Positions 1 through 12,836 of a stretch of 64,000 bases of DNA are shown in pieces. A model generated the notes under the pieces. That model saw nothing but the letters and a program-made list of their open reading frames with translations, made no database searches and was not told the DNA's origin. Every line of letters starts with the position of its first letter. Positions within the stretch are counted from its first letter, which is position 1. Source of the DNA: Tricholoma matsutake (lineage: Eukaryota; Basidiomycota; Agaricomycetes; Agaricales; Tricholomataceae); NCBI GenBank assembly GCA_026075535.2, contig AP026540.1:11470001-11534000 (forward strand). Direction: 5' to 3'. A program made the translations under genes and the position numbers.

Positions 1-1801
1 AGCAGAAAATCCTAGACATCGGAGGCGCTCGACTGTTGACGCAGAAATCTAAAGTCGACGGCATTAAACTCCACATCAATCTCGCCAACGATGAAATTAC
101 CAAGGCAGAAGTAGCGAAGGCGAAGGCGGAAAAAGATTCGGCCAAACTCGACACTTCGATTGACGCAAACAAGACTGCGTTGGAGGAAGTCGAAACAGAG
201 CTCGCGAACCTGAACAATCAACTTGGGGAATTGACGGGTTTCGTGACAGAGCTGCGACGTCAGGTTGAAGAAGCGCAAGCAGCCGCGGAGAATTCGAGAG
301 AGGATCTGGAAACCCTTAAGGCTGAATTGGACGAGAAGGATCAACAGATCCAGGCCTTCAGGCAGAAGGAGGTTGGTGAATTTTCCTTTGCATGGACATT
401 CCATTGACAAGGATTGGTCGCAGATGGAGATACAGCAATCGTTACAAGATACGCAAAAAGAATACGATAACAATGATGGTTTGATCGAACATTGGCGCAC
501 TGAACACGACCAACTTCAGCTGGAGGAAATCGAGTAAGATCCATCTGTTCTTCGTATTTCTTAGTCTGAAGTATTTTTCGATAGCGATGACGACGAAGAA
601 GAAGAAGAAGAAGAAGAAGAAGACACAACTGCAGAACCTCAGGCCTCACGGGACGAACTTCCGTCCGAAGGTGAAGTGAAACGCGACCCAGACGAAGAGC
701 CTCCTCTCAAGAAAAAACCGAAGGGCAAGCCCCCAGCGAACGAACTGCACACGTATAGCGTGCCAGAGCTATCGAAATACCAGAAGCGAGAGTTGGTTGC
801 TGATGCGGAATACCTTGATGGTGTGCCGTCTTAAACTGACGCTCCAACGCAAGCTAATCAATCATTCCAGAAAAGCTCAAGAATGCGAAGCCGGATCTCA
901 GTGTCTTGAAAGAGTATAGGAAGCGTGAGGAAGAGTTTATGAATCGCGCCAAGGACCTTGAAAACATCACAAATCAACGAGATGCACAGAAACAGAAGTA
1001 CGATGGTTTGAGAAAACAACGGCTGGATGAGTTCATGGCAGGCTTCAATCTCATCTCACTCAAATTGAAGGAGATGTATCAGGTGTGTTGGATCGGGCAG
1101 GCACATTGAGTGTATACTGACACTCACCATCCGGATTAGATGATCACGCTTGGGGGCAATGCCGAATTAGAACTAGTAGACAGCATGGATCCATTCTCAG
1201 AGGGCATCATCTTTAGTGTCATGCCCCCGAAGAAGAGCTGGAAGAATATTTCAAATCTATCTGGTGGAGAGAAGGTATAGTCTGGCGACATCTGCATAGT
1301 TTCCACTTGACTGATGTTGCGAAATATAGACATTGAGTTCTCTGGCACTCGTCTTCGCTTTACATGTGTTCAAGGTATTCATCCTGTTGTCATATGCTCA
1401 AATCCAGCTGCTAACCAAACTCCGAATGTCCAGCCTACGCCACTTTACTTCATGGACGAGATCGATGCAGCCCTAGACTTCCGCAACGTGTCGATTGTCG
1501 CCAATTACATAAAAGATCGTACCAAGAACGCGCAATTCATTATCATTTCACTGCGGTACGTGTTATTATTTCAAATTTTCTGCCTGTACTTGACCGTCAA
1601 CTATATCGGAACAGGAATGACATGTTCGAACTCAGCCACCGGCTCATAGGAATTTACAAGACAGCAAATGCCACGCGGAGTAAGCCCTTCACTGTAGTCT
1701 TTGGGAAACACTGCTGACTGTGATTCAATGATGCTACAGGTATTTCTATTGACAATCACGTATTGACTACTCTCCCATTGACTACGCCTTCTGCACGGTA
1801 G
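1..1801 (+). CDS. SMC4: Condensin subunit SMC4, C-terminal part (5' end outside the window)
   Basis: This is the C-terminal half of the SMC4 ATPase of condensin, which compacts mitotic chromosomes as an SMC2-SMC4 heterodimer. I splice exons 1-371, 424-533, 585-820, 871-1082, 1140-1274, 1330-1374, 1434-1555, 1615-1679 and 1740-1801; all eight introns are 50-60 nt and the frame closes on TAG at 1799-1801. The first two exons encode a long coiled coil, the third an acidic run (after 585). The C-terminal ATPase head follows: LSGGEK signature (about 1257-1274) and the Walker B/D-loop PLYFMDEIDAALD in the 1434-1555 exon. The terminal ANATRSISIDN segment and the head sequence are typical of SMC4 rather than SMC2. 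Introns inside the head split the signature motif from the following TLSSLAL. The 5' part lies to the left of the window. Confidence 0.95.
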
Positions 1802-2439
1802 AAATTTGTAATATCTTGCCTCAAGTTATTCCTGTTGTTGTTAAATAATGTATAATCGTTTGCGATCTCACGGCGAAAGTAAATTTAAAGATCGAGGTAT
1901 CGATTGTTAGCTGCCTATGTAATATTGACCCAGGGCGAGTTCATTTTGCATAAAGCCTGCGTATTATGTGTACATAGACAGGGACAGCAAAACCTGCCCG
2001 TTGCATAAGGAATAAATCATACGTCCTGCTCGGTCAAGAGCTTGGATGAACGAGTAGGTTGGGCATAATCCAGTCAATAGGTCGCAACGTTCATACTAGG
2101 TGTCTTTCATTGTAGCCGACTGTAAACATCCTTGGCGCAGGTTATCGAACGCACCTTGAGTTATGCTCGAACTCAGCAGGAGGCTCTACTACTGGCATAT
2201 TTGTTATTGATGTCAAAAACGTGGGTTTTAACTCTATCATTCAATTACCTGAAAGGTGTCCTAGAAGTGGGGCTAGCACAATGGGTCCTGCTGCCATACA
2301 CATAATGTACAAAGCCAGTAGGCAGCGCAGGGTCCATGTATGACTCTAGGTCGCAGAAAGTCTCGTGAGAATTATTGACGTTGGGTAATGCTCCACTGCT
2401 GATAAAGTGTATGTCTTCGTGTGCGAAAGCGTTTCTGTT
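1802..2439. other. Intergenic, between convergent SMC4 and kinase 3' ends
   Basis: About 640 bases between the stop codons of two converging genes. It should hold both 3' untranslated regions. I see no coding frame or RNA gene here. Confidence 0.6.
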
Positions 2440-4107
<1,668 letters not shown>

Positions 4108-4109
<2 letters not shown>

Positions 4110-5021
4110 GTCAGAGTCTTTCGAAGGTGCAAACCCTCGTATGTCCTTGAACCAAGATCTGGAAAAGTGTCGACTCTCACTAGGCGTCACGCAGATGAAC
4201 AACTCCTAGCCGCAGCAAGAGGTGATAACGACTATCTTCTGAGCGAAGCCCTCGAGGCAGGACAATCCTGGAGCGAATTTGACATCAACCACAAAGGACC
4301 GTTGGTATCCTTAGTTGTGATCGCATGATAGATCCTGTTGACCAACGTCGCTGGTTGAACAGACTTGGAAATACTGGTGTGTCTCTTATCCCACTCTTAG
4401 ATTCGTGGTTTGAACCAAAGGTATTGGAAGCACTTCATCTCGCGTTAGTTGATCTCAATCACAATCGGCGTCCGAAATGTTCAACTAATGTATTGCTGTT
4501 ATAAAGCGCGCAGCACCGCTCGCTCGACGTTCTGGACATTCTCATAGATTATCCAGGATGCATAGTCAATCCCACAAACAACAATGGCGATACACCCTTA
4601 CACCTCGCCGTCAGGCTCAGTGAAGATGAACTTAATGACCTTGACGAAGAAGACGCGACCCGGCTAGATGTCGTGGACGCGTTGCTTGAAAAAATGATGG
4701 AGGACAAGGTGAACTTGGGGTATGGCGATCTGTCAAAACTCACCCTACTCAAGATGAATGAATTGCTTTCTTGACTTGACTTGAACAGGGAGAAGAACAA
4801 GAACGGTGATCTTGCAACGGATCTAATTCGGGACAACGATAAATTGCTTCAGCAAATTTTCAAGCGGAACAGGAATCAGCAGGCGATAAAGCGCAGTGTG
4901 CGGAACGAGGATTACGCTGACGGTAAGCCGCTTTCCGACCAGAGAATGCGTCTTTGTTCATGGGTTTTCTCTAGATGATGACGACGAAGAGGAAGAGGAA
5001 GGCGGTTCAGAGTCAGACTGA
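4108..5021 (+). CDS. Yar1-like ankyrin-repeat protein
   Basis: A 185-residue protein spliced from exons 4108-4138, 4195-4300, 4363-4376, 4431-4443, 4507-4719, 4789-4922 and 4975-5021. It shows EQLLAAARGDN, then ankyrin motifs LGNTALHLAA and NGDTPLHLAV, a basic stretch near RNRNQQAIKR, and a strongly acidic C-terminus ending EEGGSESD. The size, two ankyrin repeats and acidic tail fit Yar1, the dedicated chaperone of ribosomal protein uS3 (Rps3) in yeast; function here is inferred. Two micro-exons of 14 and 13 nt carry the LGNTALHLA motif, so gene finders may misplace them. The intron at 4301 uses GTTGGT, the same donor as in SMC4. The ATG lies in a strong context (caccATG). Confidence 0.78.
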
Positions 5022-5698
5022 TTTTGAACTAACAAACTCCTCATTTCCGATTTAAATTAGGTGTGTCTTCCTGACTTATTATTTCCATACGTTCAAAGAA
5101 ACTGATTCGTCCATTTTTCTACACAGTGGATCGTAGAGATGTATTCAGATAGGTCGAGGCCAGATAGATGAGGAGATTTATTGGGCGTCACCTAATTATT
5201 TATTCAATAACTTTCTTTGTGACCTCGGTGACCTCCTACCGATGCACACCACCCTGTCTTTGGGAGTAGTTAAGATTTGACACGCCCAAAGCTGACGACA
5301 GAAATGGATCCAGATCACTGGCCATACGACTTGGAGTTTATTTCATCATCTCTTTTCCGATCTGTTCGGCTCTGCTCCACCACGAAACACCCTCCACTAA
5401 GAACATCATCGTCATACTCGACGGCGTGATGACCCGATAGCGGGATTGGAAATTGTTTGCTGCGCGCCTACTATTGTTGACCCAGTAGTGAATCTTGCAC
5501 TTCTGGCCTCTAGCTTTTCAACATGCTCAGATCTCTTCCCATCTCAGGTCCATCAAGTATACTACACCGTCTCAATTCTATTAGTGATATTTCCTGATTT
5601 TGGACGGAAGATAGTGTTTTCACTGGCACGGCTTGTGAGTCTGACGGCGTCACGGGCCGAGCCGCTGCCAAATCCAATGCTGTCAATGCCTGTCATTA
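5022..5698. other. Intergenic, no recognised gene
   Basis: About 680 bases downstream of the ankyrin gene. Short open frames on both strands around 5446-5730 show no recognisable domain, and they run into the inverted-repeat element at 5699, so I do not call a gene. Confidence 0.5.
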
Positions 5699-5899
5699 CA
5701 GCCAAACTCATATCGATAGGCCTCTTCTGAAAAATTACGCACGTAGCTGAATCCCAACTTCTTGATTGCAAGGAAATCGTACGATAAAAGTCTGTCGGAC
5801 GTCGAAAAACAATCGAAAATAGGCCCGAATAGTACACCGCCCATCAAACGCCCCTGCGTGTATTTTTTCAAGAGGGGCCTATCGATATGAGTTTGGCTG
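5699..5899. mobile_element. Short Tc1/mariner-like MITE with TA target duplication
   Basis: A 201-bp element bounded by inverted repeats. The left end begins CAGCCAAACTCATATCGATA (5699 on) and the right end is its reverse complement (ending 5899); the match continues imperfectly for about 45 bp per arm. It is flanked by TA at 5697-5698 and TA at 5900-5901, the target duplication of the Tc1/mariner superfamily. There is no coding capacity, so it would depend on a transposase elsewhere. Confidence 0.75.
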
Positions 5900-6293
5900 T
5901 AATCTAGGAGCCGCTTGTCAATGTCGCCGCATACGGCTGTTTCGGGTGTGGGTTGCCATCGCGGTCACTTTACGCTGATGACTGAAAACATCGGCCCAAG
6001 CTGGACGACATAAATACGAAACTACCGTCCATGTCGCTTCAAAACATCTACCCTCAGCAACCTTAAGGTGTGTCATAGAATCCGAGTTTCAACTGGGATT
6101 AGTGGATAATCCGATGCTTTGCTATCAGTGACGAGAAAACGGTGCATCAAACCACTACCCAGGTAAGACCCTTCTTAGAGTCTTAGACATGGAATTACGA
6201 CTCACGTTTTCCTCAGTAAGTAACCCATCAAACAAAGGTGATCATATTTCGGCCAAACGCCTTCGAAGTTTTTCTGATGCGAAATCCAAAGTC

Positions 6294-6536
6294 ATGTCCT
6301 TGCAAATCAAACCATTCACTGTTGCAGTTTACTCTGTGGGGAGCCAGGGAGGTGGTAGGCAATTGTATGCTTTCGATACAGCCCGTGTCAAGCAGAAACT
6401 CCAGGACTTCGTCGAGAACCTCGGAGGAACTCTGGTTGACGATTGGTATGAGGTAGCCACCAATGGTGCTTTGGACAGTGTCACAGCGCAGGCAAAGGAT
6501 ATGGGAGGATTTGCTTATGATCTCAACTTCCGTTAG
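6294..6536 (+). CDS. Small conserved-looking protein, unknown function (80 aa)
   Basis: I do not recognise this protein. The last exon encodes MSLQIKPFTVAVYSVGSQGG onward and ends DLNFR-TAG; composition is that of a real globular protein (hydrophobic strand, basic helix around ARVKQKLQDFVENLGG, acidic DDWYEV). The reading frame stays open upstream to about 6189, and 6125-6210 contains plausible splice signals (acccaggtaag), so a 5' exon or UTR intron is possible; I start at ATG 6294 because it begins the well-composed part. It stands alone between two inverted-repeat elements. Confidence 0.55.
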   Translation: MSLQIKPFTVAVYSVGSQGGGRQLYAFDTARVKQKLQDFVENLGGTLVDDWYEVATNGALDSVTAQAKDMGGFAYDLNFR

Positions 6537-6598
6537 GCATAGCAGTCACTTGTGCTCGCTCAAGTATGCAGCGTGTTGAATGAAGTTAAACCAACTTG

Positions 6599-7449
6599 TA
6601 CGTATATATATGCGGTGCGCACCGACGCCGTACTTCCGGTTTACGGCACCCGCAATATATACGTAATACGGCAACGGCCACCGTACCGTAAGACAAAGTA
6701 TTACGTACGGCTCTTGTGTTTTCGGCCGTAGTCGGCCGTATGGCTAAACTTAGGTATAGTGAATTTCTAACGAAATTATCCAAAAATTTACTTCCATCAT
6801 TTCAACCCTTTCGAAGGGAGGTCTTTCTTTCAAGTTTCAGCTGACTACTGTTTGTATCCCATTATAGGTTTCAACTTTGTGCCAGCACCAACACGGCTAG
6901 AGACGAGGTCAACAAATGACAAGAACGAAACAAATGAGGAACGACAAACGACGAGAATGGGAGGACAACAAACGACGACGACAGGGATACGGGCGCGATG
7001 AACATCGACTACAGAGGACAAAGGGAAACGAGGCCGACGAGGCGGACTGACAAAGGAGCAACAAACGACGAGGGGAACGTTAACGAACAACGGGGGCACG
7101 AACCAACAGCGGGGGAGGGGAACTGGGCCACACCATGCATAAAAGACGACGGGGACAATACAAGGGAGGACGGAGACAACAAGGGCGACGCAGGCGGGGA
7201 CGGGGACGAAGAGGATGAGGAGGAGGACGACGCGAGAGGCGCGCAGGGCGGACCTCACAGACGGAGACAGGGAGGAGACGACGACATAGCCTGAGGGAAC
7301 TAGCACAGTAACATCTTCTCTTAGGATTTGTACAGGCAACGAGATATATAGCTAGCTAGAATCCTTGTACATATATTAGTTTCATGCAATGATAAAAATT
7401 ATCTGTATCCTCATTCCATCACCCGTAACCTTACGGTACGGTGCGCACC
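6599..7449. repeat. Palindrome-bounded low-complexity tract
   Basis: The ten-base palindrome GGTGCGCACC occurs at 6614-6623 and again at 7440-7449. At the left end TACGTATATAT...GCGGTGC and its inverted partner GCACCCGCAATATATACGTA (to about 6665) form a hairpin, followed by a second inverted pair (ACGTAATAC / GTATTACGT, 6660-6706). Between, 6890-7290 is a purine-rich strand with degenerate AACAAACGACGA units. It may be a decayed or non-autonomous element; no coding capacity is convincing. Confidence 0.5.
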
Positions 7450-7566
7450 TCCTAGATCATAGGATACCTATGTGTGATCGCGCAACTGTAGCATCCCTAT
7501 ATTTTATCTTGGATTTTGGTGTCGGCTCAAAACAATCTCAATTTTGCGCAGACAATACTGTAGTAA

Positions 7567-7734
7567 CTGTACCAACACAATCAATTCGTCAGGGGGTGTG
7601 ACCTTTTCGTCAGGTCGCGAAAATTTCGACTCTAAATTGCCTATTTTAGACACCTTTGGCTCGTTGTAACCCGTGTTTCGTTTCGACTTGAGGGCCTGTG
7701 ACCCGTGACTGACGAACTGATTGTGTTGGTACAG
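7567..7734. mobile_element. Second short inverted-repeat (MITE-like) element
   Basis: A 168-bp unit with 26-bp terminal inverted repeats: left CTGTACCAACACAATCAATT onward (7567-7592) and the reverse complement at 7709-7734 with one mismatch. TA lies just outside the right end (7735-7736) and one base away from the left end (7564-7565), so a TA duplication is possible but imperfect. It is non-coding and sits 155 bp beyond the stop codon of the ADP-ribosyltransferase-E2 gene. The termini differ from those of the element at 5699-5899, so it is another family. Confidence 0.65.
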
Positions 7735-7888
7735 TACTCTGTAGTTGTCTCTATAACCTTCCGTCTATTCGATTTTCAACGTCTATCACACCTGCATCAA
7801 GGAGTTAAATGTTTTACGTTCCGTCCATTATTCCGACGAGTCAATCCCACAGAAGCGAAAGGTAAGAAGGCCAGAGATACATCGAAGT

Positions 7889-10800
7889 TCAACGTACAAG
7901 TTTATCAATGCCAACTGGAATCTGATGGGAAGGAGGTGTTTCATGCCAATAAAATAGTTCATTGAACTGAGCGTAAAACAGACATACCTGCCAACCATGT
8001 GTGGCAGCAGCCCTCTTGAAACCAATCAGTGATTCTGACACACCATAGGGTCTGTTAGACATGCGATCAAGAAAATAGTCAAAAGCAGACCAGGATACTT
8101 TGAGCAGGATACACACCTGTCATAGTCTGACGAAAGCCTTGCAGGCCTCGGATCGAGATTCGAAATGGCAAGCTTGATTTGCATGAGTACGGCAGAGATG
8201 CTTATCGCAAGAAGAGCGTCAGTGTCGAGTTATGGCGGTGTAGGCTCAACACGGCTATACCTGTAGCTGGGAAGCCACCCTACGATATTTGCTATGAGCA
8301 AAGGTGATGTCCATTCTGCTGAAAGCTTACCGTCGGCAGTAAGGAGGTCCATACAAATGGAACCACCTAGTACAAACGATTAAAAGTGATGATCTGGCCA
8401 GGAATATACACATAGCATACCTCCAGTAATATGCCCGCCTCCTCCTTGGATGAATGGCAAGAAGCGGGGGGTAATGATTCTGAAAAATGGCGGCGACAGA
8501 GGGAACGCAGGAGGGAATCTGATCTCAAAGATGATAGAATTTAATTTCCTGCATCACCAGCACACAGGTTACCTTCACGTATATTCTTTAGAAAAAGGAC
8601 ACCCACTTCTGCTTCAGATCTTTCGCGACAGGAAGCGTCTCATCAAATGAATGGATCTCCACGATCCACTGGAAGAGATTGTCCCCAATCAACTCACGTG
8701 GCATATACCAACCAAGTTCCTTCAGGCTCTTTGCATTCTCCTGTTCCTTCAACATCGCTGCCAGCTCACGCTGGACTGCCATCGTCGCACTGGGAGTTGC
8801 CTCGAGTGGCGGCGGCATCAGATGTGCTATAGTATTGTTGACCCATTCGGGATTATGTTTCCAGTCGTCTTTCAGGGGCGCAGATCTCCGTTCCGTTGCC
8901 TTTTCTTTACCTTTCGAGGTCACAGCGGGCCTTGGGGAGGTAACGTGACGATCGTCGTCTTCATCGAGAAATCCGCCCTCATCGTCGTCGTTAATCTCAA
9001 TGACTTCAGGCACGGATTGTTTGTATTTGAATACAGTCAGATCTTCTTCGTCGTTCTCTTCCTCAGCATACTCTCTCCGTCTAGCAGTCAACAGGGTATC
9101 AATCTGATGAGAAGGTTCAGGGATCATAATCTTGGTGCCGTTCAGCGTGACCAAATGAGTGGGGTCAAGTTTGACGAGAGGTATCGGCTTCTGGTTGTTT
9201 ACGGTCGATGTAGAAGAGTCATTACTGATATCGAATGTGTCACCAGCACACTTCACAAGTAAGTACCGACTATTGGGAAATATTCAAAAGTAAGCCTACG
9301 AAGGAAAGAGCAACATACCATACAATCCAGTGTGTATCCTTTATGACAAAATGTGGGTTGTTGCTCACGAACTGGGAAGGCAAATTGACAATTTCCGCCA
9401 AGGCTACACAGTTCGTTGGGCATATCTTGGTCTTTCGCCAAGTGGATCGACCTGGTGTTGCGTAGGAGCCCATTGAGAGGTTTCCTTCTTTAGCGAGATA
9501 TACGCCTGTAATATGAGGCGTAAGACGGCGGAGATTCTGGAAGTGAAGAAGACGGGCCATTTCCATATGCTCTGCCATGGGTTATTTGCTTATACCACAA
9601 GCCATGTCGAATGATCTGGATAGCAATGAGCAATGAACACTCAGGCCAGTAACGAATCCTCACGGAATGCCAATTCCTAAGGGGTGATCCATGGAACGCC
9701 TGTCGTCTTATGAGGGGGTAGTAACATGAAGCACAATTTTAAAAAAACATACGAAGAGAGAGGGATATATCTGCGCATTTCTGTTACTAGCTTGGGCTTC
9801 CCGCACAGCGGCCTGAAATTTAGCTTCTGCATCAGGAGCCCCAACACTAAACCGGAACTGTCTCCAGGCAGGATCTTGGAAACATGTAAGCCAAGGCTAG
9901 AGAAAGAATGGCAGAGTAAACACCTAGACCCCGAACGCACTCTTCCCCAGAACTAATTTCCTCCAGATAAGCAGTGCAAGACGCCACACACCTAGAGAAG
10001 CCCTCAAAACAAGGAAAAGCTGATGCGAAAGGAAACATACCAACGTAAAATTGACCATGCAGCTGGAAGAATAACAGGGTCCAAGTCTTTCAATCTTGGT
10101 TTCGATTTGCCAGCCTTGACTTTTCGTTCCAGATGTCTTTTCATGTCTTCAACCTAAAGGAAATAGTGTATAAGTGGCACAGAACAACTGTTACAGTAAA
10201 TGAAATCCTTACTGAAGGCAAAGAGTCAATGAGTTGTACAATGGAAACCCTCATCTTCAACGGATCTCATAAACTGGAATACGCATCAAACAAGTAGAGC
10301 TCAGCACTGACCTCTGGTAGACTCAGATCATCAAAGTCGCAAAGTCTATCTGAGCCCACAAATGCAGTGCCAGGCAGATCTGGGGACGACGATGTGCTCG
10401 GTGCCAAAACTTTGCTCATATCCGGCCGAGGTACGCGAAGTGCCATGCCGATGGGTAGAGTTTCGTCGATAACGCCTTCACTGGCTGCGGAGTGGGCTAT
10501 GGAGACGAGGAGATCCACAGTTTGTGGGTTATGGATAATTTCGTACTGTGCACATCAGATTACTGTGCTACGAAGGGAACGAAAGATGGAGAAATGTTAC
10601 CTCAAGAGAAGGGCCACGATTCAGCGAATAATATTGATATGCACAAAGTTTTGAGTCGCAAACGTATGGTTTGAGCGCTTCGAAATCGTTGTTGAGCTTG
10701 TTATGACACACGATGCAATAACGAGTGCAAAGCTGAATATGTGTCACATTTTCGCTTCTCATCTCAAGGCGGATTCACTCGGTGACTTACCGTCAAGCGT

Positions 10801-12627
10801 CGCACAAGATAACAAAAGGCTGTAAGTGTTAAGTTGATCTCACCTGATTCCGCCAGACCCAAAAGAGGATCGTGTGGAAGAGGATTGGTTCGACCTAACT
10901 CGGCTTCCGCTTTGTCGGCTGCAATAATCTCCTACAAGAGCGAGTTCAATTCGGCAAACTGAAGAAAAAGTAAAGGAAGAGGAAACCTGTCGGTGTCTAT
11001 TATAAATATCCTCGGCCTTCATCTGAGTTCTCTCCACCTCTCCGAACAATACCTCCGCACCAGCCCATCGAAGTCCGAACTGCCTCCTGATTTGGAGAAC
11101 CTTCAATAGCGCATGATCGAGCAACGACTCCAGTGAACTGCTCAAACTAAAGCGGTCGAACCGCCCTTCATCTTCTTCGATTGTTGTTTCCCCTTGTGAC
11201 GCAGGCTCTCCAGAGGTATCAGTTTCATTGTCATAATCAAATGACTCAAGCGCTGTAGCCTTCTCTGCTTGGATACGAAGTTTATCTTCCGTATCATTTA
11301 TGATCAGCCCGAATGTTCGTACAGCCTCTTTTGCAAACTCTTGCCCCGGTTTGTACCTCGGTGTGAGTCCAACTTTGAAGTTCAAGGCAGTCCCGGATTG
11401 CTGCGCCATAGGGCTGAGCATACCATCAGGGCCGATCGCAGGATAATTGCCACGGAAGCCTGATATGAGGAGGCACAGGTGTTGAGAACGAGAGAGCAAA
11501 CGCCGGTCCCAGGCCATTAGAGCGCGTGGGGGAATGGACGCCGCGAGGATAATGACAGGGAGAGACACGGAGATCGAGAAATCGTCGCCGCCAAAGCGGA
11601 TCAGACCAGGGCGAAAGCCCGTTGCAACTGTCTCAATAAAATCACTGTTTGAAAAATCACGTTTAGCTGATCATTCGCGAAGGGGATTTGGAAATACCCA
11701 CTTCTGCAGTTTCTGCATGTGTACTTTGGGTCCATCAGAGCCTGTGATACCCACACCATCGTATGCATCGTATGCATCATAATCAACATCACTACCTTCG
11801 TCGTCTTCCATCTCTGCCTCTTGAGAAGCACCGCCGTCATCTACACCTCCTAAGGAACCGAGAAGTTTGTAGATGGTTTGTCTAATGCTTCGGGAGTTCT
11901 CTGACGCGACACTCTCCACAGCTTGAGAGACATATGGAGGAAGATTGGTGTCTGGAGAGTAGCTGAAGAACGAGTGACCATTCGGATAATCAGAAGTATC
12001 TGTAGCGGATGTTCAATCCCAAGCGCTCAGAGTGTGAGTCATGGCGCCCACCAGAAACAAGAAGGTTAACAATATGCTCCCCGCAATCGTCACATATGAT
12101 GACCTCGATCGAACCCTCATCATCGCCAGCACGTATGTCTGTTGAGAAAACGTCAGACATATTGTCGACCCAATGTTAGATCTTCCTCCTTTGAACCTAC
12201 TCTTAATCCTGAAACCATGTTGAACGATGCCCCCTGTGCATTCTTCTTTCATATCGTGAAGATCGGCATTGAATCGTTTGCGTCCCTTGAGGTGAGCATT
12301 TTTCTCAGTGGCTGGTTTCACTTTTGCCAGAGGAGTAGGATAAACAAATTCTGGATCAATGTTCATGCTCATATCTTCACTCATTTCGATCGTTTTGGGG
12401 TGACCTTCAAAGAAACGCATTTGTGAAGAGGGTAGGCACAAAAATGAGTGTGAAGACGCGCTCTAAACGCGCTGGTCAAGCGCCATGCATCGAAGACACG
12501 TACCGATGCTTGTCTTTCGTCGCTTGTGTGTATTTTTCTTAACTGTCTCGGGTTCTGAATCCGAGTCGTGGACAACGATGGGCTCCTCAGACGGGGGAAG
12601 AGCCTTAGTGCGATTTGGAAGCGCCAT
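7889..12627 (-). CDS. ADP-ribosyltransferase (PARP-like) fused to a UBE2Q-like E2 ubiquitin-conjugating domain
   Basis: A large intron-rich gene (roughly 1,100-1,300 residues) starting MALPNRTKAL at 12627 and ending IDKLVR at 7889. From N to C: acidic, poorly ordered N-terminus; a conserved middle with a cysteine cluster (CTRYCIVCHNKL, then PYVCDSKLC, near 10,770-10,630); a PARP-type catalytic domain with FHGSPLRNWHS (about 9,690), HGRAYGNG and GVYLAKEG, SMGSYA (about 9,570-9,470); a linker; and a C-terminal E2 fold with IRFPPAFPLSPP, GGGGHITGGSICMDLLTADGWLPSYS. The cysteine in SICMDLLT matches the active-site cysteine of UBE2Q enzymes. The PARP third catalytic position, where PARP1 has Glu (NEYIVY), appears to be His in THWIVCRYL, which suggests mono-ADP-ribosylation or altered activity (inference). 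ART-E2 fusions of this kind are known from fungi. One intron after GGA AAT G (near 9,560) seems to use a GC donor. Confidence 0.85.
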
Positions 12628-12836
12628 TAGCTATTTATGTAGATCTGTTATGTGTCACGAACGAGGACACGAAGATCATACAAAATGATACAACTGATAC
12701 ATTCAAACACCATGAGTACATAAAGCTGTGTCGCGTTGAATATTAATGTCCTACTGATACAAAGCTAGACCAATCCTCAGAGGATCACACTAATAGATGT
12801 GCGTCGTACATATGCATAACCAGGATTCTACCTCGT

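Noticed and set aside
5446..5837. Overlapping frames on both strands
   Set aside because: They run into the inverted-repeat element at 5699-5899 and show no recognisable protein.
6998..7294. Open frame of 98 codons, acidic and Gly/Arg-rich
   Set aside because: It is a by-product of the purine-rich repeat tract; no domain, and an equally long frame runs on the other strand.
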